A DNA stretch of 64,000 nucleotides from Brachybacterium paraconglomeratum. GTDB lineage: Bacteria; Actinomycetota; Actinomycetes; Actinomycetales; Dermabacteraceae. A program made the translations under genes and the position numbers. Within the stretch, counting starts at the first letter, position 1, and the number at the start of each line of letters is the position of its first letter. Below are positions 48,454 to 57,104 of this stretch, one piece after another. The stretch spans positions 1 through 64,000 of the forward strand of contig NZ_ML133855.1 in NCBI RefSeq assembly GCF_003994255.1, in the 5' to 3' direction. Under the pieces are notes generated by a model. That model had not been told where the DNA came from and ran no database searches. It saw only the letters and a program-made list of their open reading frames with translations.

Positions 48454-50555
48454 GCACGAAGAAGAAGACCTCCGCGAAGAAGTCCTCCGAGGCCGAGGGC
48501 ACCGGGACCGCCGAGCTCACCGAGGCCGAGATCCTGGAGATGCAGGACTCGATGAGCAGCGAGTGGGGCGAGGGCGCGCCGCGCAAGGCGAAGGCGTTCT
48601 GGCCCTCCGCGCTGCGGCTGGCCGGCACCTTCCGCGAGCACAAGCTGGGGCTCGCCGTGGTGCTCGCCTTCGGCATCGTCTCGACGGTGCTCACCGTGTG
48701 GGCGCCCTCGATCCTCGGCGACGCCATGGACGTCATCTTCGACGGCTTCCTCGGCGACGGCGTCGAGTTCGGGGCGCTCGGCCGCCTGCTGCTGATCGTG
48801 CTGGGGATGTACGTGATCGCGGCGCTGTTCGACTGGCTGCAGGGCCGGCTGCTGAACGACGTGGTGATGGACATCGTCTACGACCTGCGCGAGCGGATCG
48901 AGGCGAAGGTCAACCGCCTGCCGCTGAGCTACTTCGACACCCGCCAGCGCGGCGACCTGCTCTCCCGCACCACCAACGACGTCGACAACGTCCAGACCGC
49001 CCTGCAGCAGGCCTTCGCCTCGCTCGTGTACGCGGTCCTCACCATCGTCGGCATCACCGTGATGATGTTCTGGCTGTCCTGGCAGCTCGCGCTCATCGCC
49101 CTGATCGCCCTGCCGATCTCCGGCGTGGTCATCGGCATCATCGGCGCGAAGTCGCAGAAGCTCTTCACCGCCCAGTGGCGGGGCACCGGGCGGCTGAACG
49201 GCCATGTCGAGGAGTCCTTCACCGGCCACGACCTGGTCACCGTCTTCGACCGCCAGGACTCGATGCGCGAGCAGTTCGATACGCGCAACGAGGAGCTGTG
49301 GGAGGCGTCGTACAAGGCGCAGTTCTATTCCGGCATGATCATGCCGATCATGCAGTGGGTGACCTACCTCGGCTACGTCGGCATCGCCGTGGTCGGCGGT
49401 CTGCGGATCGCGGCCGGGCAGATGAGCCTCGGCCAGGTCACCGCGTTCATCCAGTACTCCCGTGAGTTCAACGCGCCGCTGGGCGAGGTGGCGGGGATGG
49501 CGAACATGCTCATCTCCGGCGTCGCCTCCGCCGAGCGGATCTTCGAGCTGCTGGACGCCGAGGAGCAGGAGCCCGACGGGCAGATCACCGCGCGCGGGCC
49601 CGTCGGCGGCGCGTCCTCCGCGGAGGCGCCGGGCGGTCGGGCGGAGGCGACCGGTGCCGGCATCGTCGAGGGCGAGGCCGGCTCGTCGGCCCCCGCAGGG
49701 CGCATCGTGCCGCGCCAGGAGCTCACCGGCCCCACCCGGGGCCGGATCGAGTTCGACCACGTCGCCTTCTCCTACACCCCGGAGAAGCCGCTGATCAGCG
49801 ACCTGTCGCTGACCGCGGAGCCGGGGCAGACGATCGCGATCGTCGGCCCCACCGGTGCGGGCAAGACCACCCTGGTCAACCTCATCATGCGGTTCTACGA
49901 GATCGACGCCGGCGAGATCCGGCTCGACGGCGTGGACATCCGTGCCCTGGACCGCGGCGCGGTGCGCTCCCGCGTGGGCATGGTGCTCCAGGACGCGGTG
50001 CTCTTCGGCGGCACGATCCGGGAGAACATCCGCTACGGCCGGCTGGATGCGACCGACGAGGAGGTGGTCGCCGCCGCGACCGCCACCTTCGTGGACCGCT
50101 TCGTGCACACCCTCCCCGACGGCTACGACACCGTCATCGAGGACGAGGGCGCGAACGTCTCCGCCGGCGAGCGGCAGCTGATCACGATCGCCCGCGCCTT
50201 CCTCGCGGACCCCGCGCTGCTGATCCTCGACGAGGCCACCAGCTCCGTGGACACCCGCACCGAGGTGCTCGTGCAGGAGGCGATGGCGGCGCTGCGCACC
50301 GACCGCACCAGCTTCGTCATCGCGCACCGGCTCTCCACCATCCGCGACGCGGACGTGATCCTGGTGATGGAGCACGGCGACATCGTCGAGCAGGGCTCGC
50401 ACGACGCGCTCCTCGCCGCAGGCGGCGCCTACCACCGGCTGTACTGGTCGCAGTTCGCCGACGGCGTCGACCCCGACGAGGACGAGGCCGTGCTCGAGGG
50501 CACCACCACCGGCCCCGTCCCGGCCGTCGCGGCGACCGAGTTCGAGGCCGAGTAG
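48450..50555 (+). CDS. Heterodimeric ABC exporter, catalytic subunit
   Basis: 701 residues. A charged Lys/Glu-rich N-terminal tail of about 60 residues precedes six membrane helices. The ATPase domain has Walker A IVGPTGAGKTTLVNL near 467, Walker B LLILDEATSSVD with the catalytic Glu, and His in SFVIAHRLST. Its signature is VSAGERQL rather than LSGGQ, so its LSGGQ-like motif, which faces the partner's ATP site, is the divergent one. An Ala/Gly/Glu-rich insert (about 375-425) lies between the membrane and ATPase domains. It is coupled to the partner gene by a four-base overlap. Confidence 0.92.
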   Translation: MSTKKKTSAKKSSEAEGTGTAELTEAEILEMQDSMSSEWGEGAPRKAKAFWPSALRLAGTFREHKLGLAVVLAFGIVSTVLTVWAPSILGDAMDVIFDGFLGDGVEFGALGRLLLIVLGMYVIAALFDWLQGRLLNDVVMDIVYDLRERIEAKVNRLPLSYFDTRQRGDLLSRTTNDVDNVQTALQQAFASLVYAVLTIVGITVMMFWLSWQLALIALIALPISGVVIGIIGAKSQKLFTAQWRGTGRLNGHVEESFTGHDLVTVFDRQDSMREQFDTRNEELWEASYKAQFYSGMIMPIMQWVTYLGYVGIAVVGGLRIAAGQMSLGQVTAFIQYSREFNAPLGEVAGMANMLISGVASAERIFELLDAEEQEPDGQITARGPVGGASSAEAPGGRAEATGAGIVEGEAGSSAPAGRIVPRQELTGPTRGRIEFDHVAFSYTPEKPLISDLSLTAEPGQTIAIVGPTGAGKTTLVNLIMRFYEIDAGEIRLDGVDIRALDRGAVRSRVGMVLQDAVLFGGTIRENIRYGRLDATDEEVVAAATATFVDRFVHTLPDGYDTVIEDEGANVSAGERQLITIARAFLADPALLILDEATSSVDTRTEVLVQEAMAALRTDRTSFVIAHRLSTIRDADVILVMEHGDIVEQGSHDALLAAGGAYHRLYWSQFADGVDPDEDEAVLEGTTTGPVPAVAATEFEAE

Positions 50556-50645
50556 CCCGGGCAGGGGGGGGGCGCGGACTCGGCACATCGGCCGCCCCGC
50601 CCCGCACTGCCTCGCCCGGACCGCCCGGGCCGGGCGGGCCGCACC

Positions 50646-50701
50646 TTTTGCGCCCGTGAGGACTTATGCCGACCCGCGCATGAGTCCTCACGGGCACAGA
50701 A
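50646..50701. repeat. Long intergenic palindrome, copy 6 (TTTTGCG type)
   Basis: Left arm TTTTGCGCCCGTGAGGACT; the right arm is complementary except at two positions. The loop is TATG...CATG. It closely matches copy 1 at 19807 in the arm TTTTGCGCCC-GAGGAC. It lies between the exporter operon and the FAD monooxygenase gene. Confidence 0.74.
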
Positions 50702-50828
50702 CCGGTTGGCGCTCCGCCGCGTCCCGCTCCGCCGCCTCCCGCCGCGTCCCGTCCCGCTCGCCTCGCGGCTCGAGAGGCTGAAGGAAACCCCCTGGGCAGC
50801 TCCGTCGGTCGCGGGTAGCGTCGAGGGC

Positions 50829-51992
50829 ATGGACGTCACCGTCATCGGAGGCGGCATCGCCGGCCTCGCCCTCGCCCACCAGCTCGCCCCCGACCACGAC
50901 GTCACCGTGCTCGAGGCCTCCCCGGGCCCCCGCGGCGGCGGCTACATGATCGACTTCTTCGGCCCCGGATTCGTCGCCGCCGAGCGGATGGGGATCATCG
51001 ACGAGCTCCGCGCCCGCGGTCACGTCTACGAGGGCGTGCGCTACGGGACGCCCGACGGGGCCGAGTCCGGCCGGATCGACGTCAGGCCGCTCGCCGCGGC
51101 CCTGGGTGGCCGCTACTTCTCCATCCTCCGCCCGGAGGTCGAGCTCGGGCTCCTCGCCGTGCTGCCGCGCTCCGTCGACCTGCGCTACGGCGCCCGCGCG
51201 GTCGCGGTCCGCGACATCGGGCTGCAGGGCGGGGGCTCCCCGCGCGGCGCGCTGGTCGAGCTCGCCGACGGCACCAGCATCGCCTCCGACCTCGTCGTGG
51301 CCTGCGACGGCGTGCGCTCCCCGGTGCGGGAGAGGGTCGCGCCCGGGCACGGGGAGATCGTGCCGATGGGCTATCGGGTGGCGAGCTACCTCTATCCGGA
51401 TCCGGAGCTCGCAGGCGAGCTGGGGGAGCGGATGCTCATGACCGACACCGTCGGCCGGGTGGGCTGGGCGTACGCAGCCGGCGACGGCCGGGTCGGGGCG
51501 ATGTTCGCCGAGCGCACCGATGTCGCGAGCACCGAGCGGCCGGTCCCCGATCGGGAACGGCTCCAGCGCGACTTCGCCGGCCTCCACCCGCAGGTCGACC
51601 GGACCCTCGAGAACGCCCCGGAGTCCTTCTACGACGACCTCGCCGCCCAGGCGATCGCGCCCCGCTGGAGCCGCGGGCGCGTGGCCCTCGCCGGGGACGC
51701 CGCCCACGCCCCCTCGCTCCTGGCCGGGCAGGGCACCTCGCTCGCGATCGCGGGGGCCGAGGCGCTGGCCCGGAGCCTCCGCGCGGCCGGCCCGCACGTC
51801 GAGGTGGGGCTGGTCGAGTACGAACGGCGCTGGCGGCCGACGGCCGAGCGGGTGCAGCGCGCGGGCCGTCGCAGCGCCTCCTTCTTCGCGCCCGCGACCC
51901 GGCTCCAGCTGCGCCTCCAGCAGATCGCCCGCCGGGCGGTCATGCTGCCGGGTGCCGGCCTGTTCGCCGCCCGGAGCGTCCTCGGCCACTGA
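50829..51992 (+). CDS. FAD-dependent monooxygenase (PHBH fold)
   Basis: 387 residues. The N-terminal dinucleotide-binding motif is VTVIGGGIAGLALAHQL (residues 3-19), the DG motif is DLVVACDGVRSPVRE near 155, and the GD motif is VALAGDAAHAPSLLAGQGTS near 280. This is the aromatic hydroxylase/TetX-like class, which uses NAD(P)H and O2. No membrane segment. TAGCGT ends seven bases before the ATG and no ribosome binding site is seen, so it is probably leaderless. It stands alone; possible roles are antibiotic inactivation or aromatic compound breakdown. Confidence 0.9.
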   Translation: MDVTVIGGGIAGLALAHQLAPDHDVTVLEASPGPRGGGYMIDFFGPGFVAAERMGIIDELRARGHVYEGVRYGTPDGAESGRIDVRPLAAALGGRYFSILRPEVELGLLAVLPRSVDLRYGARAVAVRDIGLQGGGSPRGALVELADGTSIASDLVVACDGVRSPVRERVAPGHGEIVPMGYRVASYLYPDPELAGELGERMLMTDTVGRVGWAYAAGDGRVGAMFAERTDVASTERPVPDRERLQRDFAGLHPQVDRTLENAPESFYDDLAAQAIAPRWSRGRVALAGDAAHAPSLLAGQGTSLAIAGAEALARSLRAAGPHVEVGLVEYERRWRPTAERVQRAGRRSASFFAPATRLQLRLQQIARRAVMLPGAGLFAARSVLGH

Positions 51993-52224
51993 GCCGGCAC
52001 GGCGTCGCGCGCCCGCTCGCAGCCGACGGCCGGCACCGTCCGACCGGCCGTGCCAGGTCGCGAGGGCACTGGTCGGCAGAAGAAGTCCACCGGACAGGCG
52101 GGCTCCGGTCGGCTGAAGAGGTCCGCCGGCCGACGGGCTCCGCCCGGCGGATCCCACCCGTCGACGGGGCCGGTTCCCCCGCGCGGGGGAGGTGCGGAGC
52201 ACGTCCTCCGAGAAGGCTCGGGGC

Positions 52225-53376
52225 ATGACCACGAACACGCCCGCACCGTCCCTGACCGACACCGACCGACCTGCCGCCGCGCCCCGCGCCCTGCTGCTCG
52301 CGGCCGTCCTGGCCAGCGCGCTCATCGCCCTGCTCGGGGCGGCGTGGGCGCTCGCCCCGGACGCCGATCTGCTCGGCGGACCACCCGATCGCACGCCCCT
52401 CGAGCTGCTCCTCGGCCCGACGGGCGCCGTCGCGACGCTCGCCGCCGTCTCCCTGCTCGGAGTCGGTGCGGCGCTGACCGCCCTCTCCCGGAGGCTGCCG
52501 CGCCCAGCGCTGCTGACCGTCGCGGCCGCGCAGGTGCTGGTCGCCGGGGTGGGGATGGGCAGCATGTCCACCCTGTCCACGGCCGGTTACCTGCTCGCGC
52601 TCGCGATGCCCGCCGTCGTCGGGCTGCTCGTGGTGCAGGTGATCCGCCGATACCCGCGCCTGCGCGTGCCCGTCGCCGGGATCGTCGTGATCGCGCTGGC
52701 GGCCGGAGCGCTGTTCCTCGGCGAGGCGCTGCTGGACCTCGCCGGCTATCTCCTGCCGGCCTTCGTCGCCGAGATCCCGATGATCTCGACGACCCTGCTG
52801 CTCGTCGCCGGCGGCGCCCTGTGGGCCGCTCTCGCCGCCGCGGCCCTGCGCAGCGACGGGAGTGCCGCGCGCCTCGCAGCACGGGTGACCCGTCACCGGG
52901 TGCCCCTGACGCTCGTCGCCGCCGCCTGCCCGCTGCCCTACGCGCTGATCCGGCTGTCCTGGCTGACACCCTGGCCGCTGATGGCACCCGACGGGCTCGA
53001 GCTCAGCACGCGGCTGTGGGGCCTCGTCCTCTCCTCCGGCAGCTGGCTCGCCGTGGTGCTCACCCTCGGGCTGATCCTGCCGTGGGGCGAGAGGTTCCCT
53101 CGCTGGATGCCGGTCGTCGCGGGCCGGGAGGTGCCGATCGCCGTGGCCGTGGTGCCCGGCGGTGCGGTCGCCGCGCTGTTCACCTTCGCCGCCGTGCCGA
53201 TGCTGGTCGGCGCGGAGATGATGACCGCCGCCGACCGCCTCCTGTTCGCCGTGACCTTCCCCTGCTGGCTGTGGGGCCCCGCGCTCGCCCTGGCCGTCCG
53301 GGGATACATCGGCCACCGTCGTGACCAGGAGCGTCGCGGATCCGCGCCGGAAGTCGCTGGTGCCCGCCGCGCATGA
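52225..53376 (+). CDS. Polytopic membrane protein linked to a two-component system
   Basis: 383 residues, about nine to ten hydrophobic segments from residue 20 on; no transporter or enzyme motif that I recognise. The segments are rich in Ala/Leu, with RLSWLTPWPLMAPDG near 250 and FPCWLWGPALALAVRGYIG near the C-terminus. The ATG overlaps the histidine kinase gene downstream by four bases at its stop, so it is the first gene of a three-gene operon. A sensing partner or the target of the two-component system are both possible. Proteins of this type commonly precede NarL-type kinases in actinobacteria. Confidence 0.75.
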   Translation: MTTNTPAPSLTDTDRPAAAPRALLLAAVLASALIALLGAAWALAPDADLLGGPPDRTPLELLLGPTGAVATLAAVSLLGVGAALTALSRRLPRPALLTVAAAQVLVAGVGMGSMSTLSTAGYLLALAMPAVVGLLVVQVIRRYPRLRVPVAGIVVIALAAGALFLGEALLDLAGYLLPAFVAEIPMISTTLLLVAGGALWAALAAAALRSDGSAARLAARVTRHRVPLTLVAAACPLPYALIRLSWLTPWPLMAPDGLELSTRLWGLVLSSGSWLAVVLTLGLILPWGERFPRWMPVVAGREVPIAVAVVPGGAVAALFTFAAVPMLVGAEMMTAADRLLFAVTFPCWLWGPALALAVRGYIGHRRDQERRGSAPEVAGARRA

Positions 53377-54758
53377 TCGACGACGATGTGCGGATGGAGA
53401 TCCTCCGACGGCAGGGCCGCCGCCTCGCGTGGCTGATGGCGGGAGCCGCCATCGGCCTGGCGGTGGTCCTGCTGGTCGTCGTCGTGGCGGCCGTCGCCGT
53501 CGGCCTCGGCGCGGAGCCGGGGTCCGAGGCCGGCTCGGGCACGGTCGGCGCCCTCCGGGGAGCCGGCCCCGTGGGCGCGATCGCGGGAGCGAGCGTTCTG
53601 CTCGCGGCGCTGCTGGGCCTCGTGCCCGGGGTGCGGGAGCTCGAGGTGACCGGGGCCCGCGGCATGCTCGGCGCCGACGGGGAGCTGCTCGTACCGCGCC
53701 GGCCCCGCGCCGGTCACCATGCCCGCACCGCCCTGTGGGTCGTGCTCCATCTGGGCTCCGGGCTGCTCTGCGCGACGCTGCTGGCGACCTTCGTGCCCTC
53801 GGCCGCGCTGTTCCTCGTCGAGCTCGCGGCCGGCCGGTCCTTCGGCTCCGGGCTGCCGCTGCCGGAGGGTGCGGTCGGGCGGCTCGGCGCGGCCGCGCTC
53901 GCCCTGCTGATCGGGGCGGCCTCGGCGCTCGCGTGGTGGCCGCTGGGCGCCGCCCTCTCCCGTCTCGCTCCCCACCTGCTGGGGCCGACGGCGACCGACC
54001 GGCTCGAGGCGGCCGAGCAGCGCGTCGCCCGCGAGGCGGAGCGCACCCGGATCGCGCGCGAGCTGCACGACGGGATCGGGCATGCCCTCACGGTGGTCAG
54101 CGTGCAGGCCGCCGCGGCGCGCACCGTGCAGCACAGGGATCCCGAGGTGACCGCGGCCGCGCTCGCGGCGATCGAGGAGACCGCCCGCGACGCGACCGGG
54201 GAGCTCGATGCGGTCCTCGCCCTGCTGCGCGAGGAGGAGAGCGGCCGACGGACGCCGCGGCACCCCGCCGCGCCGGACGGCCGCGCCACGGACGCGCCCG
54301 CTGCTCCCGGTGACGAACCCGCTGCCGAGGACGAGCTCGAGCGGCTCCTGGCCGGGCACCGCCGCGCCGGGATGGACCTGCACCGACGCGGCGAGCTCCC
54401 CGCCGATCTCGCTCCTCTCCAGCACCGCCATCTGGTGCGCGGCCTGGGCGAGCTGCTCACCAACGCCCAGCGCCATGCGGCGCCCGGACCCGTCACCCTC
54501 GTGCTCGGCGCCGACGACGGACGCGTGCACCTCGAGGTGACCAGCCCCCTCGACGATGCGCTCGCGGAGCCCGCCGACGACGCCGCCGCGCCGCCTGCGG
54601 ACTCCGCCGCGCAGCCCGCCGCCGTCCCGGGAGGGCACGGTCTCGTCGGCGTGCGCGAGCGCGCCGCGCTGCTGGGCGGCACCCTCGAGGCCGGACCCCG
54701 CGGCGAGCACTGGATCGCGCGCCTGGACCTGCCCCTGCTGCGCGAGGAGGAGCGATGA
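53373..54758 (+). CDS. Sensor histidine kinase, NarL/DesK-like (HisKA_3)
   Basis: 461 residues. Four membrane segments occur in the first 210 residues, with little extracellular sequence, so the signal is probably sensed in the membrane. The dimerisation box ERTRIARELHDGIGHALTVV near 224 holds the phosphorylated His. The ATP-binding part has ELLTNAQRHAAPGPV near 365 (N box) and GGHGLVGVRERAALLGG near 423 (G box). An Ala/Pro-rich acidic insert is present near 290-320. It overlaps the genes on both sides by four bases and would phosphorylate the response regulator encoded next. Confidence 0.93.
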   Translation: MIDDDVRMEILRRQGRRLAWLMAGAAIGLAVVLLVVVVAAVAVGLGAEPGSEAGSGTVGALRGAGPVGAIAGASVLLAALLGLVPGVRELEVTGARGMLGADGELLVPRRPRAGHHARTALWVVLHLGSGLLCATLLATFVPSAALFLVELAAGRSFGSGLPLPEGAVGRLGAAALALLIGAASALAWWPLGAALSRLAPHLLGPTATDRLEAAEQRVAREAERTRIARELHDGIGHALTVVSVQAAAARTVQHRDPEVTAAALAAIEETARDATGELDAVLALLREEESGRRTPRHPAAPDGRATDAPAAPGDEPAAEDELERLLAGHRRAGMDLHRRGELPADLAPLQHRHLVRGLGELLTNAQRHAAPGPVTLVLGADDGRVHLEVTSPLDDALAEPADDAAAPPADSAAQPAAVPGGHGLVGVRERAALLGGTLEAGPRGEHWIARLDLPLLREEER

Positions 54759-55462
54759 CCGACCCCGCGAACGAGCCCGCCGAGCCCACCGGTCTCGCGC
54801 GTCCCGTCGACGCCCCGGACCCCGTCCGCCTCGTCGTCGTCGACGACGAGCCCCTGGTCCGGCAGGGCCTGTCGCTGATCCTCGGCGCCGAGGACGACCT
54901 CGAGATCGTGGGCGAGGCGGCCGACGGCGACGAGGCGCTGCGCATCGTCCGCGCGACGCGGCCGCACGTGGTGTGCATGGACGTGCGCATGCCCGGGATC
55001 GACGGGATCCGCGCGACCGAGCTCCTGCTGCACCTCCCGGAGCCGCCGAAGGTGCTGGTCGTGACCACGTTCGAGCATGACCAGCATGTGCACGACGCGC
55101 TCCTCGCCGGGGCCTCCGGGTTCCTGCTCAAGCGCGCGACCGGGCCGGAGATGGTCCGGGCGGTGCGCACGATCGCCCACGGCACGAGCCTGCTGTTCCC
55201 CGACGCCGTGCGGGACCTGCTGCGTCCCAGCGCCCGCACCGCCCGGCACGACGGCCCGCCGCTGACCGAGCGCGAGACCGAGGTCCTCGCGCATCTCGCC
55301 CGCGGGGAGACCAACGCCGAGATCGCCGCGGAGCTCTTCCTCGGCGTCGAGACGGTCCGCACGCACGTGGGGAACCTGTTGGCCAAGCTCGGTGCCCGCG
55401 ACCGCACCCAGGCGGTGGTGATCGCCTACCGCACCGGTCTGGTGGACCCGCGCGCGAGCTGA
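54755..55462 (+). CDS. Response regulator, NarL/LuxR type
   Basis: 235 residues. Receiver domain: VVDDEPLVRQGLSLILG near 30, phosphoacceptor Asp in VCMDVRMPGIDG near 75, and conserved Lys in SGFLLKRA near 125. The LuxR helix-turn-helix at the C-terminus is LTERETEVLAHLARGETNAE with VETVRTHVGNLLAKLGARDR. It works with the kinase encoded immediately upstream. Targets are not evident; the membrane protein gene at the head of the operon is an obvious candidate for autoregulation. Confidence 0.94.
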   Translation: MTDPANEPAEPTGLARPVDAPDPVRLVVVDDEPLVRQGLSLILGAEDDLEIVGEAADGDEALRIVRATRPHVVCMDVRMPGIDGIRATELLLHLPEPPKVLVVTTFEHDQHVHDALLAGASGFLLKRATGPEMVRAVRTIAHGTSLLFPDAVRDLLRPSARTARHDGPPLTERETEVLAHLARGETNAEIAAELFLGVETVRTHVGNLLAKLGARDRTQAVVIAYRTGLVDPRAS

Positions 55463-55484
55463 TCCGCTCGGGTGCGGGGGAGGT

Positions 55485-56054
55485 TCAGCGCCGTCGCGCG
55501 AACTCCGTGAAGCTCACCCCGGTCTCGTAGGTGCGGGTGCGCACGTGCTCGAACTGCTCGGGCGCGTACTCGCCGGGGGCGAACAGGGGGATCCCGTCGC
55601 CGAACAGGAACGGCTGGCGCTTGAGCAGGAGCCGGTCGATCTCCCCGTGCAGCTGGGTCGCGAGCCGGCCGCCGCCGCACAGCCAGATGTCCCCGCCGTC
55701 CTGCTGCTTCAGCTCCCGCACCACCGCGACCGGGTCCTCGTCGGTCACGCGGAGGTTCTCGGCGGGCTCGAGCGGACGGTGCGTGAACACGATCTGCTGG
55801 AGGTGGCGGTAGGGGCTGGGCATGTCCGGCAGGCCGACGGCATGCGTGTTCGCACCCATCAGCACGGTGTCGAAGCGGCCGCCCGACTGGTCGATGCCGA
55901 GGTGGGCGGCGATGTCGGTGGGGATCGTGACGGCGAACTCCTCGTTGATCCCCTCCATGTGGTCGCCCTCGATCAGGAAGGCGTCGAACTGGTGGTCGGG
56001 GCCGGCGATATAGCCGTCCAGGCTCACGGCGACGTAGTAGACGAGCTCTCGCAT
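55485..56054 (-). CDS. Dihydrofolate reductase-like protein (RibD C-terminal family)
   Basis: 189 residues. YYVAVSLDGYIAGPDHQFDA near the start, VLMGANTHAVG near 68, and DIWLCGGGRLATQLHGEIDR near 120 with KRQPFLFGDGIPLF after, the usual layout of the RibD-C/YyaP-YwjB branch. It would be an NADPH-dependent reductase, but true folate reduction is not expected. It is convergent with the response regulator gene, 22 bases away, and transcribed alone. Confidence 0.88.
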   Translation of the reverse strand: MRELVYYVAVSLDGYIAGPDHQFDAFLIEGDHMEGINEEFAVTIPTDIAAHLGIDQSGGRFDTVLMGANTHAVGLPDMPSPYRHLQQIVFTHRPLEPAENLRVTDEDPVAVVRELKQQDGGDIWLCGGGRLATQLHGEIDRLLLKRQPFLFGDGIPLFAPGEYAPEQFEHVRTRTYETGVSFTEFARRR

Positions 56055-56263
56055 GGGTCCCCCTCGGGTCGGTGCCCCGCGGCGGCGCCGCGGCTCGGAG
56101 GGCCGACACTACGGCGCAGTGGCGACCAGCGCCCCATGCTTTTCCGGGAGCCGCCCCCGCGGTGAGGGCGATGCCGGGACCGGAGCGCTCGAGGTGCGGT
56201 GACTTGGAAGGTGCCGAGTCGCTGCGCGACGGCCAGCCCCCGCGAGGACGGGGGCGCGGCGCC

Positions 56264-56809
56264 TCAGCGGGTGCCGAGCCGCTGGGCGGCGGTGCGTCCC
56301 CGGGAGGCCAGAGGAGCGGAGCCGACCGCCTTCGCGAGTCCCACCCGCGCCCCGTTGCCGTAGAACGTCTCGATCCCGTCCGCGGGCACGGCATAGGTCT
56401 CGTGCCAGATCCCGACCGCGCCGGGATGCGTCCGGGCCGCCTTGTTGAACGCCTTCCAGGCCGGCAGGTGCTCGGCACTCGACATCCGCGCGTAGGTGTA
56501 GAGGTGCTCGGTGCTGCGCCAGTACTGCACCACCCAGGGGCCCTTCGCGCCGATCAGGGTGTCCGCGCCGAGGAAGCCGAGGTCCTCGGCCTCGCCGCGC
56601 GCGGCCGCGGCGCGGTTGCGGTGCAGCTCGGCGAGCATGCGCGGCATCGCGGCGGCGACGGGGCCCCACAGGTCCGGCCGCCACGGGGCGCGGATGGTCA
56701 TGCCGATGTGGAAGACGACGAGGTCGTCGACTGCGGCATGGGTCAGGTTCGGGGGCCGGCGGTCGGTGGCGGCGGCCGGGCGGTCAGCGGGCGCGGCGGG
56801 GTGGTCCAT
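56264..56809 (-). CDS. DUF4188 family protein (monooxygenase-like)
   Basis: 181 residues. VVFHIGMTIRAPWRPDLWGP near 32, GFLGADTLIGAKGPWVVQYW near 78 and EHLYTYARMSSAEHLPAWKA near 103 fit DUF4188, a dimeric alpha-beta barrel group. GAGGA precedes the ATG. Upstream, the perfect inverted repeat GAAAGT-GCT-ACTTTC (56829-56843) is 20 bases from the start, so transcription is probably controlled by a repressor there. It is divergent from a MerR regulator at 57105. Function unknown; a role in stress or xenobiotic response is suggested only by context. Confidence 0.82.
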   Translation of the reverse strand: MDHPAAPADRPAAATDRRPPNLTHAAVDDLVVFHIGMTIRAPWRPDLWGPVAAAMPRMLAELHRNRAAAARGEAEDLGFLGADTLIGAKGPWVVQYWRSTEHLYTYARMSSAEHLPAWKAFNKAARTHPGAVGIWHETYAVPADGIETFYGNGARVGLAKAVGSAPLASRGRTAAQRLGTR

Positions 56810-56828
56810 GGGGTCCTCGTCTCAATTG

Positions 56829-56843
56829 GAAAGTGCTACTTTC
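56829..56843. promoter_or_regulatory. Inverted repeat operator between DUF4188 and MerR genes
   Basis: GAAAGTGCTACTTTC has perfect six-base arms and a three-base centre in an AT-rich patch. It lies next to the DUF4188 start, in the divergent region shared with the MerR gene. Whether the MerR protein binds it is untested. Confidence 0.55.
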
Positions 56844-57104
56844 TAAGAGTGTGCTCGGGTCGACTCCCAGTCAAGGGGTTTCGGGCGGCGGTCCTCGTCC
56901 GTCCGACCCGACCTCTCGTCCCTCGAAGTGCCCGACCCGTCGGTCCTCGCCGCGTTCGGCCCGCTGCGTCCCGTCCGCCCCGGCGCGCCCCGCCCGACCC
57001 TGCCGGCCCGCGCAGCGACGGATCTGCGCGAGAATCGAGGCCGTCACGTCGGCGTGCTCTCCGTCCGATGTCCCGCCCGCCGTCGCTCTCCCGGAAGGGG
57101 CCCG

